DNA of 64,000 nt from Burkholderiaceae bacterium DAT-1 (lineage in GTDB: Bacteria > Pseudomonadota > Gammaproteobacteria > Burkholderiales > Chitinimonadaceae): contig JAHRBI010000001.1 in assembly GCA_019084025.1 (NCBI GenBank), forward strand, positions 124,001-188,000, written 5' to 3'. This document shows positions 10,266 through 18,855 of the stretch, one piece after another. Every line of letters starts with the position of its first letter. The stretch's first letter is position 1. Made by a program: the position numbers and the translations under genes. The notes under the pieces are model-generated. The model was given only the letters and a program-made list of their open reading frames with translations. It was not told the origin of the DNA and searched no databases.

Positions 10266-10411
10266 CCCTACAACTCCTTGCCCAGCCCGTTGAAAAGGGG
10301 CGGATTGTGGGACTGTTTTGCGTCCCTGTAAACCACGAATGTACTGTTTTTTTCATTCATGGAAAAGCGCAGGCAGTGCATGCGATCCGACGCACTGCCA
10401 GATCACGCTAA

Positions 10412-10705
10412 CTACTTGTTTTTCAGGCAGCTACTCATAAACTGCTTACGCTCATCGCCTTTCTTGCCTGTCGCCTGTGCATTGCAGTCTTTCATGCGTT
10501 GCTGCGGGGTGACGGGTGCAGCTTCCGGTGCGGCGGATTCACCCTTGAGACAGGCGCTCATGAAACTCTTGCGCTCATCGCCTTTTTTGCCACTTGCTTG
10601 CGCGTTACAGTCCTTCATGCGCTGCTGTTGCGGTGTCACCGGTTTATCCGCTGCGATTGCCCCCAGCGATATGCTCAACACTGCCATCCAAAGCCATTGT
10701 CTCAT
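10412..10705 (-). CDS. PsiF-repeat secreted protein
   Basis: A 97-residue protein with an N-terminal signal peptide (ending near AIAADK) and two copies of the PsiF repeat, each with RMKDCNAQA, GKKGDERK and a closing C-L-K. PsiF was first described as phosphate-starvation-inducible in enterobacteria; its biochemical role is unknown. Each repeat holds two cysteines, consistent with an intra-repeat disulfide in the periplasm. AGGAGA precedes the ATG at a good distance. It lies alone between speA and the divergent pcnB. No Pho box was obvious by eye. Confidence 0.85.
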   Translation of the reverse strand: MRQWLWMAVLSISLGAIAADKPVTPQQQRMKDCNAQASGKKGDERKSFMSACLKGESAAPEAAPVTPQQRMKDCNAQATGKKGDERKQFMSSCLKNK

Positions 10706-10935
10706 CGGTTTCTCCTGTTGAATCTAGATTTGATAGAGCCTGACGATTGCTTCACATACTCGCTCACCACTCTACTACTAAATAGTATCAGCCTTTGCGA
10801 TGCAATCCAGATGACAAGCGGATGGCATGCCGATAAACACATTTTGGCGAAGCGACCTTTCCTGAATGCAAAATAACTATCGAAATTTTTAAATCGATTG
10901 CTTCAATATCATGGGGATTTCGAGCATGACCCCGT

Positions 10936-10941
10936 TATAAT
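10936..10941 (+). promoter_or_regulatory. Candidate -10 element for pcnB
   Basis: TATAAT lies 31 bases before the pcnB start. No convincing -35 is seen at 16-18 bases. The rest of the 267-base gap between psiF-like and pcnB shows no gene. Confidence 0.35.
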
Positions 10942-10972
10942 CACGGATATCTAATGTTCAGCACTCAAGACA

Positions 10973-12316
10973 ATGATCCGTAAATTAATTGGACGCGTTC
11001 TGGGCCTGAAGAAGCGTCATGGCGGCGGCAGGGTAGTGATTCCCTTGAAACGTCATGGCGTCACTCGGGACAAACTGCCTTCCTTCGCACTGAAAACCAC
11101 TGCCCGCCTGCAGGAAGCAGGATTCGAGGCTTTCGTGGTAGGCGGCGCCGTCCGTGATTTGCTGCTGGGCAAGATTCCCAAAGATTTCGATGTCGCCACC
11201 AATGCCACGCCGGAAGAAGTGCATCGCATTTTCCGCCGCTCACGCATTATCGGTCGCCGCTTCCGTCTGGTGCACGTGCTCTATGGCGACGAAGTGGTGG
11301 AAGTCTCCACCTTCCGAGGTGCCAGCGATGCACTGACAGACGACGCTGGCCGCATCATCCGTGACAACACCTGGGGTAGTCAGGAAGATGATGCCAAACG
11401 CCGCGACTTCACGGTCAATGGCCTCTTCTACGATCCGAGCCGTGAAGAAATCATCGATTATCACGGCGGCGTAGCCGATATCGAACGCAAGCGTCTGGTA
11501 ATGATTGGCGCGCCCATGCTGCGTTATCGCGAAGACCCGGTGCGTATGCTGCGCGCAGTGCGACTGTCTGCCAAGCTGGGCCTGAGCATTGACGGCCCGA
11601 CACGCAAGCCGATTCGCGAGATGGCGGGTCTGCTGAGCAACGTGCCGGTTTCGCGCCTGTTCGACGAAATGCTGAAGATGCTGTTCTCCGGCCAGAGCTG
11701 GCAATGTCTCACCGCTTTGCGCGAAGAAGGTCTGCATCAGGGCTTCTTTCCCCTACTGGACAAGATGCTGGCAGCGCCTAATGGCGTGACTTTCCTGCGC
11801 ACGGCGCTGGAGAATACCGACAAGCGTATTCAGGAAGACAAGCCCGTCTCGGCTGGCTACGTGTTTGCGGCATTGCTGTGGCTTGAAGTACTGGACAACT
11901 GGCGTCAGCGCAAAGAAGCAGGCGAGCGTCCGCTCCCGGCACTCTTCGATGCCATCGACGAAGTCGAAACCGTGCAGGAACAGAAGCTAGCGATTCCGCG
12001 CCGCTATGGCACTGCCATGAAGGAAATCTGGATGATGCAGCCGCGCTTTGAACAGCGCAGCGGCGCCCGTCCTTTCCGCCTGCTTGAACAACCGCGTTTC
12101 CGCGCTGCATACGATTTCATGTGTCTGCGCGCATCCTGTGGCGAAATCGATCAGGAAATCGCCACCTGGTGGACCGAATTCCAGGATGCCGACAATGCAG
12201 GCCGCGAGGCCATGCTAGTACGTCCGGAGGCTGGCAAGGGTGAAGGCAATAAGCGCCGTCGCCGTCCGCGCCGCAAGCCATCCGGTAACAGTTCGGGTGA
12301 AGGCACAACAGAATGA
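10973..12316 (+). CDS. pcnB: Poly(A) polymerase I
   Basis: Adds 3' poly(A) tails to RNA, promoting decay by the degradosome and exonucleases. The 447-residue protein carries the class II nucleotidyltransferase signature GGAVRDLLLG followed by DFDVAT (metal-binding Asp pair) near residues 57-76, then the R-R-D-F-T-V-N-G segment that binds the nucleotide. It has the long N-terminal extension and the very basic C-terminal tail (KRRRRPRRK) typical of PcnB rather than a CCA-adding enzyme. Its last four bases overlap the start of folK (ATGA), an arrangement common in proteobacteria and indicating co-translation. Confidence 0.93.
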   Translation: MIRKLIGRVLGLKKRHGGGRVVIPLKRHGVTRDKLPSFALKTTARLQEAGFEAFVVGGAVRDLLLGKIPKDFDVATNATPEEVHRIFRRSRIIGRRFRLVHVLYGDEVVEVSTFRGASDALTDDAGRIIRDNTWGSQEDDAKRRDFTVNGLFYDPSREEIIDYHGGVADIERKRLVMIGAPMLRYREDPVRMLRAVRLSAKLGLSIDGPTRKPIREMAGLLSNVPVSRLFDEMLKMLFSGQSWQCLTALREEGLHQGFFPLLDKMLAAPNGVTFLRTALENTDKRIQEDKPVSAGYVFAALLWLEVLDNWRQRKEAGERPLPALFDAIDEVETVQEQKLAIPRRYGTAMKEIWMMQPRFEQRSGARPFRLLEQPRFRAAYDFMCLRASCGEIDQEIATWWTEFQDADNAGREAMLVRPEAGKGEGNKRRRRPRRKPSGNSSGEGTTE

Positions 12317-12807
12317 CCCGTGCGTACATCGGCCTGGGGGCAAACCTGGGCCATGCTGCAGATGCGGTACAGCAGGCAATCAATGCACTGGATCAGATTC
12401 CGGACACCGTGCTTGTCGCCGCTTCGCGCCTGTATCACAGCGCCCCGGTCGGCTATGCCGATCAGCCTGATTTTGTAAATGCAGTGGCTTGTGTAGATAC
12501 GCAACTTGATCCACACAGCCTGCTCGAAGCACTGTTCGACATCGAGCATCGCTTCGGACGCGAACGCACCTTCCGTAATGCGCCGCGTACGCTGGACATG
12601 GACGTCCTGTTGTATGGCGACCTATCCATGCATGACGACCGCCTGACCATTCCCCATCCGCGCATGCACGAGCGGGGTTTTGTCCTGCTGCCGCTACAGG
12701 ATATCGCCCCCGGCCTCACCCTGCCCGGTCACGGCGACAGTCGCACCCTGCTGCAAAAGATTGAGACCAGTGACCTGCGCCCTGTCGCAGACAATGGCAA
12801 TCAATAA
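12313..12807 (+). CDS. folK: HPPK, 6-hydroxymethyl-dihydropterin pyrophosphokinase
   Basis: Transfers pyrophosphate from ATP to 6-hydroxymethyl-7,8-dihydropterin in folate synthesis. At 164 residues it is normal length. The family signatures are intact: YIGLGANLG at the N-terminus, the RTLDMDVLLYG motif with the two magnesium-binding aspartates, and the IPHPRMHERGFVLLPL pterin/ATP-binding stretch. The start overlaps the pcnB stop by four bases, so translation is coupled. No panB follows; the next gene, after about 200 bases, is a TonB-dependent receptor. Confidence 0.96.
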   Translation: MTRAYIGLGANLGHAADAVQQAINALDQIPDTVLVAASRLYHSAPVGYADQPDFVNAVACVDTQLDPHSLLEALFDIEHRFGRERTFRNAPRTLDMDVLLYGDLSMHDDRLTIPHPRMHERGFVLLPLQDIAPGLTLPGHGDSRTLLQKIETSDLRPVADNGNQ

Positions 12808-13005
12808 TCCCTACGCAATACCACTGAACTATCACGTAAGTGGCCTGACCAAGTCTGCGAACCCGGATGGTGTCGGCACGCCTGCGGAATTGACATACGC
12901 CCGTCAATTTCCCGCGTAAGACTGCTCGTCTACCCATTCATGATCAGAAACGCGTCTCCATGAGGACGCGCCTGCCCCCATTATCCAGAGGATGAGGATT
13001 CGCCC

Positions 13006-15030
13006 ATGCACGCCAGTATCAAATCTTTCCCGTCTATGCTTCGGCCTATATCGTTGCTGATTTGCGCAGCCATGGCCACGGTTCATGCGGAGCAAGCATC
13101 GACACGAGACACACACGATGATCAAACGCGCGTAGACACCATTGCGGTCGAAGCCAAACGCCTGCCGGCACAAACCAGCAAGCAAACCCTATCAGGCGCT
13201 GAAGCGACGCACGTTCCCGGTACGGGCGGCGATCCGATTCGCGCCTTACAAAGCCTGCCCGGAGTCGTGGCAACAAGCGATGGCAATCCTGCACCTGCCG
13301 TGCGCGGTTCCCGTCCAGAAGACAATGCCTATTACGTCGATTCCCTGCCTGTTGGCTATGTCTTCCACATGTATGGCAACAGCACCATCCATGGTGATCT
13401 GGTCAAGCAGTTTGATCTATACACAGGGTCATTCGGCCCGGAATACGATGATGTCCACGGAGGGGTCGCTGACATTACCCTACGCAAACCCAAGACAGAC
13501 AAGCTGCATGGTGCAATCAGCCTCGGGTTGCTAGGGGCGGAAGGTCTGGTCGAAGGCCCGGTTACGGAGAACCAGAGCTTCTATTTCGCCGCCAAGCGCA
13601 GCTTCTTTGATCTGCTGGTAAAAAAGGAGCTGGAAAGTGACGAGGGCATCAAATTCCGCCTTCCCTCCTATACCGATTATCAGGGTAAATATACTTGGCA
13701 GGTGAATGCGGAAAATGAACTGAGCTTTCATGTACTCGGTGCTGCCGACAAGATTAACGGCAATATCCCTAAAGCTACCGATACGGGTAAGCAGGAGCCC
13801 GCGCTCGTCGGTAACTTTGATGACGATCAGTCCAGCCACACCGAAGCCATCGTACTGGACTCCAATCTCAATAGTTTCATGCGCAACAAGCTGTCGCTCG
13901 GACACATGCACTATCAGCAAACCAGCCACACGGGTACCGCTGCAGACGTCGGCATGAAACTGGACTCAACCTTCCTGCGCGAACAACTGAAAATTCAGGC
14001 AAGCGAGGCACATGATCTGACGCTGGGTGGCACCTTCTTCCGCTCCAGTTACGGGCTAAACCTGAATCTGCTGGATGCAAAATGTACCGAATTCGAGCCA
14101 CGATGCGATATCACCAGCGCCCCGCGCCATCGTTTCAATGGCGGCATTGATGTCAATTACTCGATTCTGTACGTGAAAGATCGCTGGCAGCTCATGCCGG
14201 ATCTGACCGCAGTTCTTGGACTGCATCACAGCATCGACGGCTATCTGCACAAAAACTACACCGAGCCGCGCGTCGGCCTGGAATGGAAGACAAGCGAAGA
14301 TACCGTATTGAGCCTCGGTGCAGGCCAGCACAACGAATTCCCCAATGGTTTGCAGGTACTGAAAGACTTCGGCAACCCGGCACTTGGGCATATGCGCTCG
14401 AAGAGTGTGGCGCTTGGCATGACACAACGGCTGCAGGATGGCTGGTCATTCAAGAGTGAAGCCTATTACAAGACGTTCTCGGACTTCGTGATTTTTGACC
14501 CGGTATCCAACTACCGCAATGGCGGCAGTGGCCACGCCAAGGGCATGGAGTTCTTCATGAAGAAAGACCCGGCAGGTGGTGATTTCTCCGGCTGGGTGTC
14601 GCTCAGCCTGTCCGATGCGAAGCGTAAAAACGATCTGACCGGACAATCCTTCCGATTTGAATACGATCAGCCGGTGGTACTGAATGTCGTCGGCCAGTAT
14701 CGCTGGTCTGATACTTGGCAGTTTGGCGCAAAGTGGAGCTACCACAGCGGCTCGCTGATTACCCCCATCATAGGCAAGGGCAAATACCCGGATGGACGTG
14801 TGCAGCCGCTCTACGGCGAGCTGAATTCCGAGCGCCTGCCAGCGTATCACCGCCTTGATCTGCGTGCCGACCGCAAACTGTCCGAGCGCATGAGCGTCTG
14901 GTTTGAATTGATCAATGCCTATAACCGCGAAAACGTGCAGGGTTACACCTATGACGGCGACTACACTACACGTAAGGCAGACAAGGGCTTTGGTGCAATG
15001 ATTAATGCAGGCTTCACCTACTCGTTCTGA
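13006..15030 (+). CDS. TonB-dependent outer-membrane receptor
   Basis: A 674-residue outer-membrane receptor. A signal peptide ends near residue 28 (TVHA-EQ). The plug domain follows, with DPIRALQSLPGV and AVRGSRPEDNAYYVDSLPV, the usual plug signatures, then a long stretch of alternating beta segments for the barrel, ending in a terminal aromatic (GFTYSF) as expected for BAM recognition. A TonB-box-like DTIAVEA lies near residues 44-50. This subtype is shorter than the two Caulobacter-type receptors further on. The substrate is unknown. The 198 bases upstream hold an ATACCAC sequence (12819-12825) resembling the repeats between the other two receptors. Confidence 0.88.
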   Translation: MHASIKSFPSMLRPISLLICAAMATVHAEQASTRDTHDDQTRVDTIAVEAKRLPAQTSKQTLSGAEATHVPGTGGDPIRALQSLPGVVATSDGNPAPAVRGSRPEDNAYYVDSLPVGYVFHMYGNSTIHGDLVKQFDLYTGSFGPEYDDVHGGVADITLRKPKTDKLHGAISLGLLGAEGLVEGPVTENQSFYFAAKRSFFDLLVKKELESDEGIKFRLPSYTDYQGKYTWQVNAENELSFHVLGAADKINGNIPKATDTGKQEPALVGNFDDDQSSHTEAIVLDSNLNSFMRNKLSLGHMHYQQTSHTGTAADVGMKLDSTFLREQLKIQASEAHDLTLGGTFFRSSYGLNLNLLDAKCTEFEPRCDITSAPRHRFNGGIDVNYSILYVKDRWQLMPDLTAVLGLHHSIDGYLHKNYTEPRVGLEWKTSEDTVLSLGAGQHNEFPNGLQVLKDFGNPALGHMRSKSVALGMTQRLQDGWSFKSEAYYKTFSDFVIFDPVSNYRNGGSGHAKGMEFFMKKDPAGGDFSGWVSLSLSDAKRKNDLTGQSFRFEYDQPVVLNVVGQYRWSDTWQFGAKWSYHSGSLITPIIGKGKYPDGRVQPLYGELNSERLPAYHRLDLRADRKLSERMSVWFELINAYNRENVQGYTYDGDYTTRKADKGFGAMINAGFTYSF

Positions 15031-15090
15031 TCACGGGGTCACCAGTGATATAGTCCCGATCAGTCGATATGCATGATCGGGACCATTCTG

Positions 15091-15504
15091 ATGCAGATTT
15101 CTATCCATCACGAACAAGATGCCGCCACTTTCGATGCACTGGTGACGGGCGTACGCGCCTACAACGCCGAGCATCTGGGCGCAGAGAAGTCCCAACCGCT
15201 GTCAGTGATCGCCCATGACGAAGCAGGCAAGCTGATCGGCGGCGTGGCCGGGCGCACCATTTACAAGCAGTTTCTGATCGAAGTGATGTGGGTGGATGCC
15301 GGACATCGGGGCACAGGTCTCGGTCGCACCCTGATGCAGCGCGCCGAAGACGAAGCCCGTGCGCGGGGCTGCGTGGCGGCACAGGTCGACACCCTGTCAT
15401 TTCAGGGGCCGGTGTTTTACGGCAAGCTGGGATTCGAGGTCATCGGCCGGATCACCGATTTGCCGGGCGGGCATGAGCGCTTGTTTATGCTGAAGCGCTA
15501 TTGA
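15091..15504 (+). CDS. GNAT-family N-acetyltransferase
   Basis: A 137-residue GNAT-fold protein. Motif A, the acetyl-CoA pyrophosphate loop, is seen as VDAGHRGTGLGRTLM near the centre, followed by FYGKLGFEVIG, the usual motif B. The substrate is unknown. The ATG at 15091 is chosen over an in-frame ATG at 15073 because GGGA lies at a usable distance before it. It converges on the MscS-type channel gene, with six bases between the stop codons. Confidence 0.82.
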   Translation: MQISIHHEQDAATFDALVTGVRAYNAEHLGAEKSQPLSVIAHDEAGKLIGGVAGRTIYKQFLIEVMWVDAGHRGTGLGRTLMQRAEDEARARGCVAAQVDTLSFQGPVFYGKLGFEVIGRITDLPGGHERLFMLKRY

Positions 15505-15510
15505 GCATCT

Positions 15511-17022
15511 TCACACCCCGAAAAACTTCCTGATCCGCACCAGCATTTCCTCGCCCGCCGGCGCCCCACCCTGCACTGGTGCGAGGTTGCGCGCCACATT
15601 TTCAGCCTGACGCTTGGCCAGTACACGGGAAATTTCCTCTGCAATTTCCGGGCGAGCCGAGATGATGGCCTCGAATCCATCGCGATCCAGTCGATAGCAT
15701 TCCACGCGCGATCCAGCTACCACTGTTGCCGTGCGCGGCGCACCCGTCATCATCCCCATTTCGCCGAAAAACTCGCCCGCCCCCAGCGTTCCCAGATGCA
15801 CACCACCCGGCGTACCATAACCGCGCCAGATATCCACCTTGCCGTTGATGATGAGATACAGCCAGTGTGCCACCGCACCTTCGCGACTCATGATATCTCC
15901 GGCCTCAAATGGGGCGTAGCGCAGATGCGGCGCAAGCTGTTCGCGTTCTGCAGCCGTAATGCCGGAAAACAGGGCGACTCGACCCAGCATATCCAGCCTG
16001 CGGGAAATCTCGCGTTTTGCACGGATTTCCTCTACGCGCTCATTCTCCTTGGTGGTGGCGATATTGAAGTTCTCAGTCGTCAGCTCCATGCCATGTCGGC
16101 GCAGAGCAGCCAGTGCGTGTGCCCTGACGCGGGAATCCGTTGCATCGTCGGCCATGAAGTTGGTCAACCAATAACGCAGCGCATAGCGAGCGACGCCATG
16201 TTTCAACTCCATCAGTACCGCTTGCGGAGGCGGCTCTAGCGCAATCTCCTGAATCTGTGCATCAAGAATCGCCCGTTCCAGCACACCGGTAACATCCAGC
16301 GGGGGCAAGTTCCAGTTCAGTTCGAACCATACCCAGCGACGCCAGCCTTCCAAGCCATTGGCCAGTGGCTGCCCGATGGCCTGAAAGCCATTTTTCATCA
16401 GCCATGAATTGGGCAATACAGTCGTTTCACCATTGCGATTGAGGATTAAGGTCGAGCGCCAGCCCACCTGTATCACCTTGCCACTGACATCGCCGATCTT
16501 AATCCACTGTCCGATCTTGATTGAATCATCCAGCTGCACCGCCAGTCCGGACAGCAGATTCCCCAGCGTATCCTGCATGGAAAAACCAATGACCGCAGTG
16601 ATGATGGTGGACGTGAGCACCAGATGCGATAGCTCTACTCCGCCCTCGCGCATCCGCCACAGCCCCCAGACTGCATACCCCAGCATCACAATGATGTCTT
16701 CCAGAATGCGAGGCACATGCATTTTGGTCATGGGCAGGAAGAGCCGGAATACCACCAGCCCCCACAGACGGATCACCACTAGCCCGACCTGAATAATGGC
16801 CGCCTCATGCAGGATGCCCGTGCCTTCACTGATACCCGCACGTTTCGCTGCGGCCAGAGCGGCCATGGCAAACAGTCCGAGCACCAGAAAGCCCAGTGTC
16901 AGTACCACACTTCGGCGATCTTCGCGGCGAAATACATACAGCAATGTCGCCATCAGCAAGCTCAGGCTTAGCAGCCAGGGCCAGACTTCGTGGCGGAAGG
17001 TATCGGGATCAATTGAAAACAT
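15511..17022 (-). CDS. MscS-type channel with cyclic-nucleotide-binding domain
   Basis: A 503-residue protein with four or more N-terminal membrane segments (residues 12-170). The MscS pore and beta domain follow, with GFSMQDTLGNLLSGLAVQ, IGQWIKIGDVSGKV and TTVLPNSW signatures. The C-terminal 130 residues form a cNMP-binding domain (ALFSGITAAEREQLAP through the GEFFGEMGMM...RTATV phosphate cassette). Such fusions are known in bacteria and are thought to be nucleotide-modulated small-conductance channels. The ATG at 17022 has AAGGG upstream. An open frame continues for 486 codons beyond this start but is antisense to ettA and is not coding. Confidence 0.92.
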   Translation of the reverse strand: MFSIDPDTFRHEVWPWLLSLSLLMATLLYVFRREDRRSVVLTLGFLVLGLFAMAALAAAKRAGISEGTGILHEAAIIQVGLVVIRLWGLVVFRLFLPMTKMHVPRILEDIIVMLGYAVWGLWRMREGGVELSHLVLTSTIITAVIGFSMQDTLGNLLSGLAVQLDDSIKIGQWIKIGDVSGKVIQVGWRSTLILNRNGETTVLPNSWLMKNGFQAIGQPLANGLEGWRRWVWFELNWNLPPLDVTGVLERAILDAQIQEIALEPPPQAVLMELKHGVARYALRYWLTNFMADDATDSRVRAHALAALRRHGMELTTENFNIATTKENERVEEIRAKREISRRLDMLGRVALFSGITAAEREQLAPHLRYAPFEAGDIMSREGAVAHWLYLIINGKVDIWRGYGTPGGVHLGTLGAGEFFGEMGMMTGAPRTATVVAGSRVECYRLDRDGFEAIISARPEIAEEISRVLAKRQAENVARNLAPVQGGAPAGEEMLVRIRKFFGV

Positions 17023-17121
17023 GGCAGCCCTTTTGGTTCTTTTGCATTTAAGAATACGCGACGAACGGCGCGAGCTGCTAAAATTCCGCCATTGCCAACT
17101 CAAACTGGACGCTTCTCCATC

Positions 17122-18786
17122 ATGGCTCAATACGTCATGTCCATGCTCCGCGTGAGCAAGGTTGTCCCGCCCAAACGCCAGATCATCAAGGATATTTCCC
17201 TGAGCTTCTTCCCCGGTGCCAAGATTGGTCTGCTGGGTTTGAATGGCTCGGGTAAATCCACCGTGCTGAAAATCATGGCTGGTGTGGAAAAAGAATTCGA
17301 AGGTGAAGTGCAATGGCAGCCGGGCATCAAGATCGGCTATCTGGCACAGGAACCACAACTGACCGCAACCAACACTGTGCGTCAGGAAGTCGAATCCGGT
17401 ATGGGCGAGATCTTCGAAGCCAAGCAGAAGCTGGAAGAAGTCTATGCCGCTTACGCAGATCCGGATGCTGACTTCGACAAGCTGGCCGAAGAACAAGCGC
17501 GCTGCGAAGCCATTCTGTCGGTAGCTGGTCAGGATCTCGATACCCAGATGGAAATCGCTGCCGATGCGCTGCGCCTGCCTGCCTGGGATGCTGTCATCGG
17601 CAATCTGTCTGGGGGTGAAAAGCGCCGCGTCGCACTGTGCAAGCTGCTCATGTCCAAGCCGGACATGCTGCTGCTGGATGAGCCGACCAACCACCTGGAT
17701 GCTGAATCCGTGGACTGGCTGGAACAATTCCTGGTGCGTTTTCCGGGCACCGTGGTGGCCGTTACCCACGACCGCTACTTCCTCGACAATGCTGCCGAGT
17801 GGATTCTCGAACTCGACCGCGGACAAGGTATTCCGTGGAAGGGTAATTACTCCAGCTGGCTGGAACAGAAGGAAGGCCGCCTGAAGCAGGAAGAATCGCA
17901 AGAATCTGCCCGCCAGAAGACCATCGCCAAGGAACTTGAATGGGTTCGCCAGAATCCGAAGGGCCGTCAGGCCAAGTCCAAGGCACGTATGGCCCGTTTC
18001 GAGGAGCTGTCCAGCCACGAGTACCAGAAGCGCAACGAAACCCAGGAAATCTTTATTCCGGTGGCCGAGCGTCTGGGTAACGAAGTCATCGAATTCGAAA
18101 ACGTCACCAAGGCCTTTGGCGATCGCTTGCTGATCGACAATCTGAGCTTTAAGGCGCCAGCAGGTGCCATCGTCGGTATCATCGGCCCGAACGGTGCCGG
18201 TAAGTCGACACTGTTCAAGATGATCGCCGGCATGGAGCAGCCGGACAGCGGTACCGCCAAGCGCGGCCCGACTGTACAGCTGGCCTATGTCGACCAGAGC
18301 CGTGACAATCTGAATGCGGACAAGACCGTGTTCGATGACGTGGCCGAAGGACGCGACATCCTGCAGGTGGGTCGCTTTGAAATGCCAAGCCGTGCCTATC
18401 TGGGCCGCTTCAATTTCAAGGGCGCCGATCAGCAGAAGATCGTCGGCAACCTCTCTGGTGGTGAGCGCGGCCGTCTGCATCTGGCCAAGACACTGCTGCA
18501 GGGCGGCAATGTGCTGCTGCTGGATGAACCGTCAAACGATCTTGACGTGGAAACCCTGCGCGCCTTGGAAGACGCCCTGCTGGAATTTGCCGGTACCGTG
18601 TTCGTGATCTCTCACGATCGCTGGTTCCTCGACCGGATCGCCACGCACATTCTGGCGGCCGAAGGCGAATCGCAGTGGACATTCTTTGACGGCAACTACC
18701 AGGAGTACGAAGCCGACAAGAAGAAGCGTCTGGGCGAAGAGGGTGCCAAGCCAAAGCGGATTCGCTACAAGCCGATTACACGCTAA
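17122..18786 (+). CDS. ettA: Energy-dependent translational throttle protein
   Basis: An ABC-F ATPase that binds the ribosomal E site and gates the first elongation steps according to the ATP/ADP ratio. At 554 residues it has the expected length, with no membrane domain. Two ABC cassettes are intact: Walker A GLNGSGKST and GPNGAGKST, signatures LSGGEKRR and LSGGERGR, Walker B LLLDEPTNHLD and LLLDEPSNDLD. The linker between them (residues about 240-320) is rich in charged residues, as in the family. The ATG at 17122 (MAQYVMSMLRVSKVVPP) fits the family start. It is divergent from the MscS gene, with 99 bases between starts. Confidence 0.95.
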   Translation: MAQYVMSMLRVSKVVPPKRQIIKDISLSFFPGAKIGLLGLNGSGKSTVLKIMAGVEKEFEGEVQWQPGIKIGYLAQEPQLTATNTVRQEVESGMGEIFEAKQKLEEVYAAYADPDADFDKLAEEQARCEAILSVAGQDLDTQMEIAADALRLPAWDAVIGNLSGGEKRRVALCKLLMSKPDMLLLDEPTNHLDAESVDWLEQFLVRFPGTVVAVTHDRYFLDNAAEWILELDRGQGIPWKGNYSSWLEQKEGRLKQEESQESARQKTIAKELEWVRQNPKGRQAKSKARMARFEELSSHEYQKRNETQEIFIPVAERLGNEVIEFENVTKAFGDRLLIDNLSFKAPAGAIVGIIGPNGAGKSTLFKMIAGMEQPDSGTAKRGPTVQLAYVDQSRDNLNADKTVFDDVAEGRDILQVGRFEMPSRAYLGRFNFKGADQQKIVGNLSGGERGRLHLAKTLLQGGNVLLLDEPSNDLDVETLRALEDALLEFAGTVFVISHDRWFLDRIATHILAAEGESQWTFFDGNYQEYEADKKKRLGEEGAKPKRIRYKPITR

Positions 18787-18809
18787 GCACCTATCTGCTC
18801 GTCACAAAG

Positions 18810-18837
18810 AAAAAGCCAACCGGAAGGTTGGCTTTTT
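18810..18837. terminator. Bidirectional terminator between ettA and the phytase-like lipoprotein gene
   Basis: AAAAAGCCAACC pairs perfectly with GGTTGGCTTTTT across a GGAA loop, with A and T runs on both sides. It serves both converging genes. Confidence 0.92.
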
Positions 18838-18855
18838 GCTTACCTCAATACTGGC

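Noticed and set aside
8709-10331. 540-codon forward open frame
   Set aside because: It is antisense to speA; its composition follows from the codon bias of speA.
12948-12972. CGCGTC/GACGCG inverted repeat before the first TonB receptor as a terminator
   Set aside because: The stem is only six bases and has no T run, so it is weak evidence.
17023-18480. Open reverse frame extending the MscS-cNMP gene by 486 codons to 989 residues
   Set aside because: It is antisense to the well-supported ettA gene, has no family features, and a good ATG with ribosome site exists at 17022.
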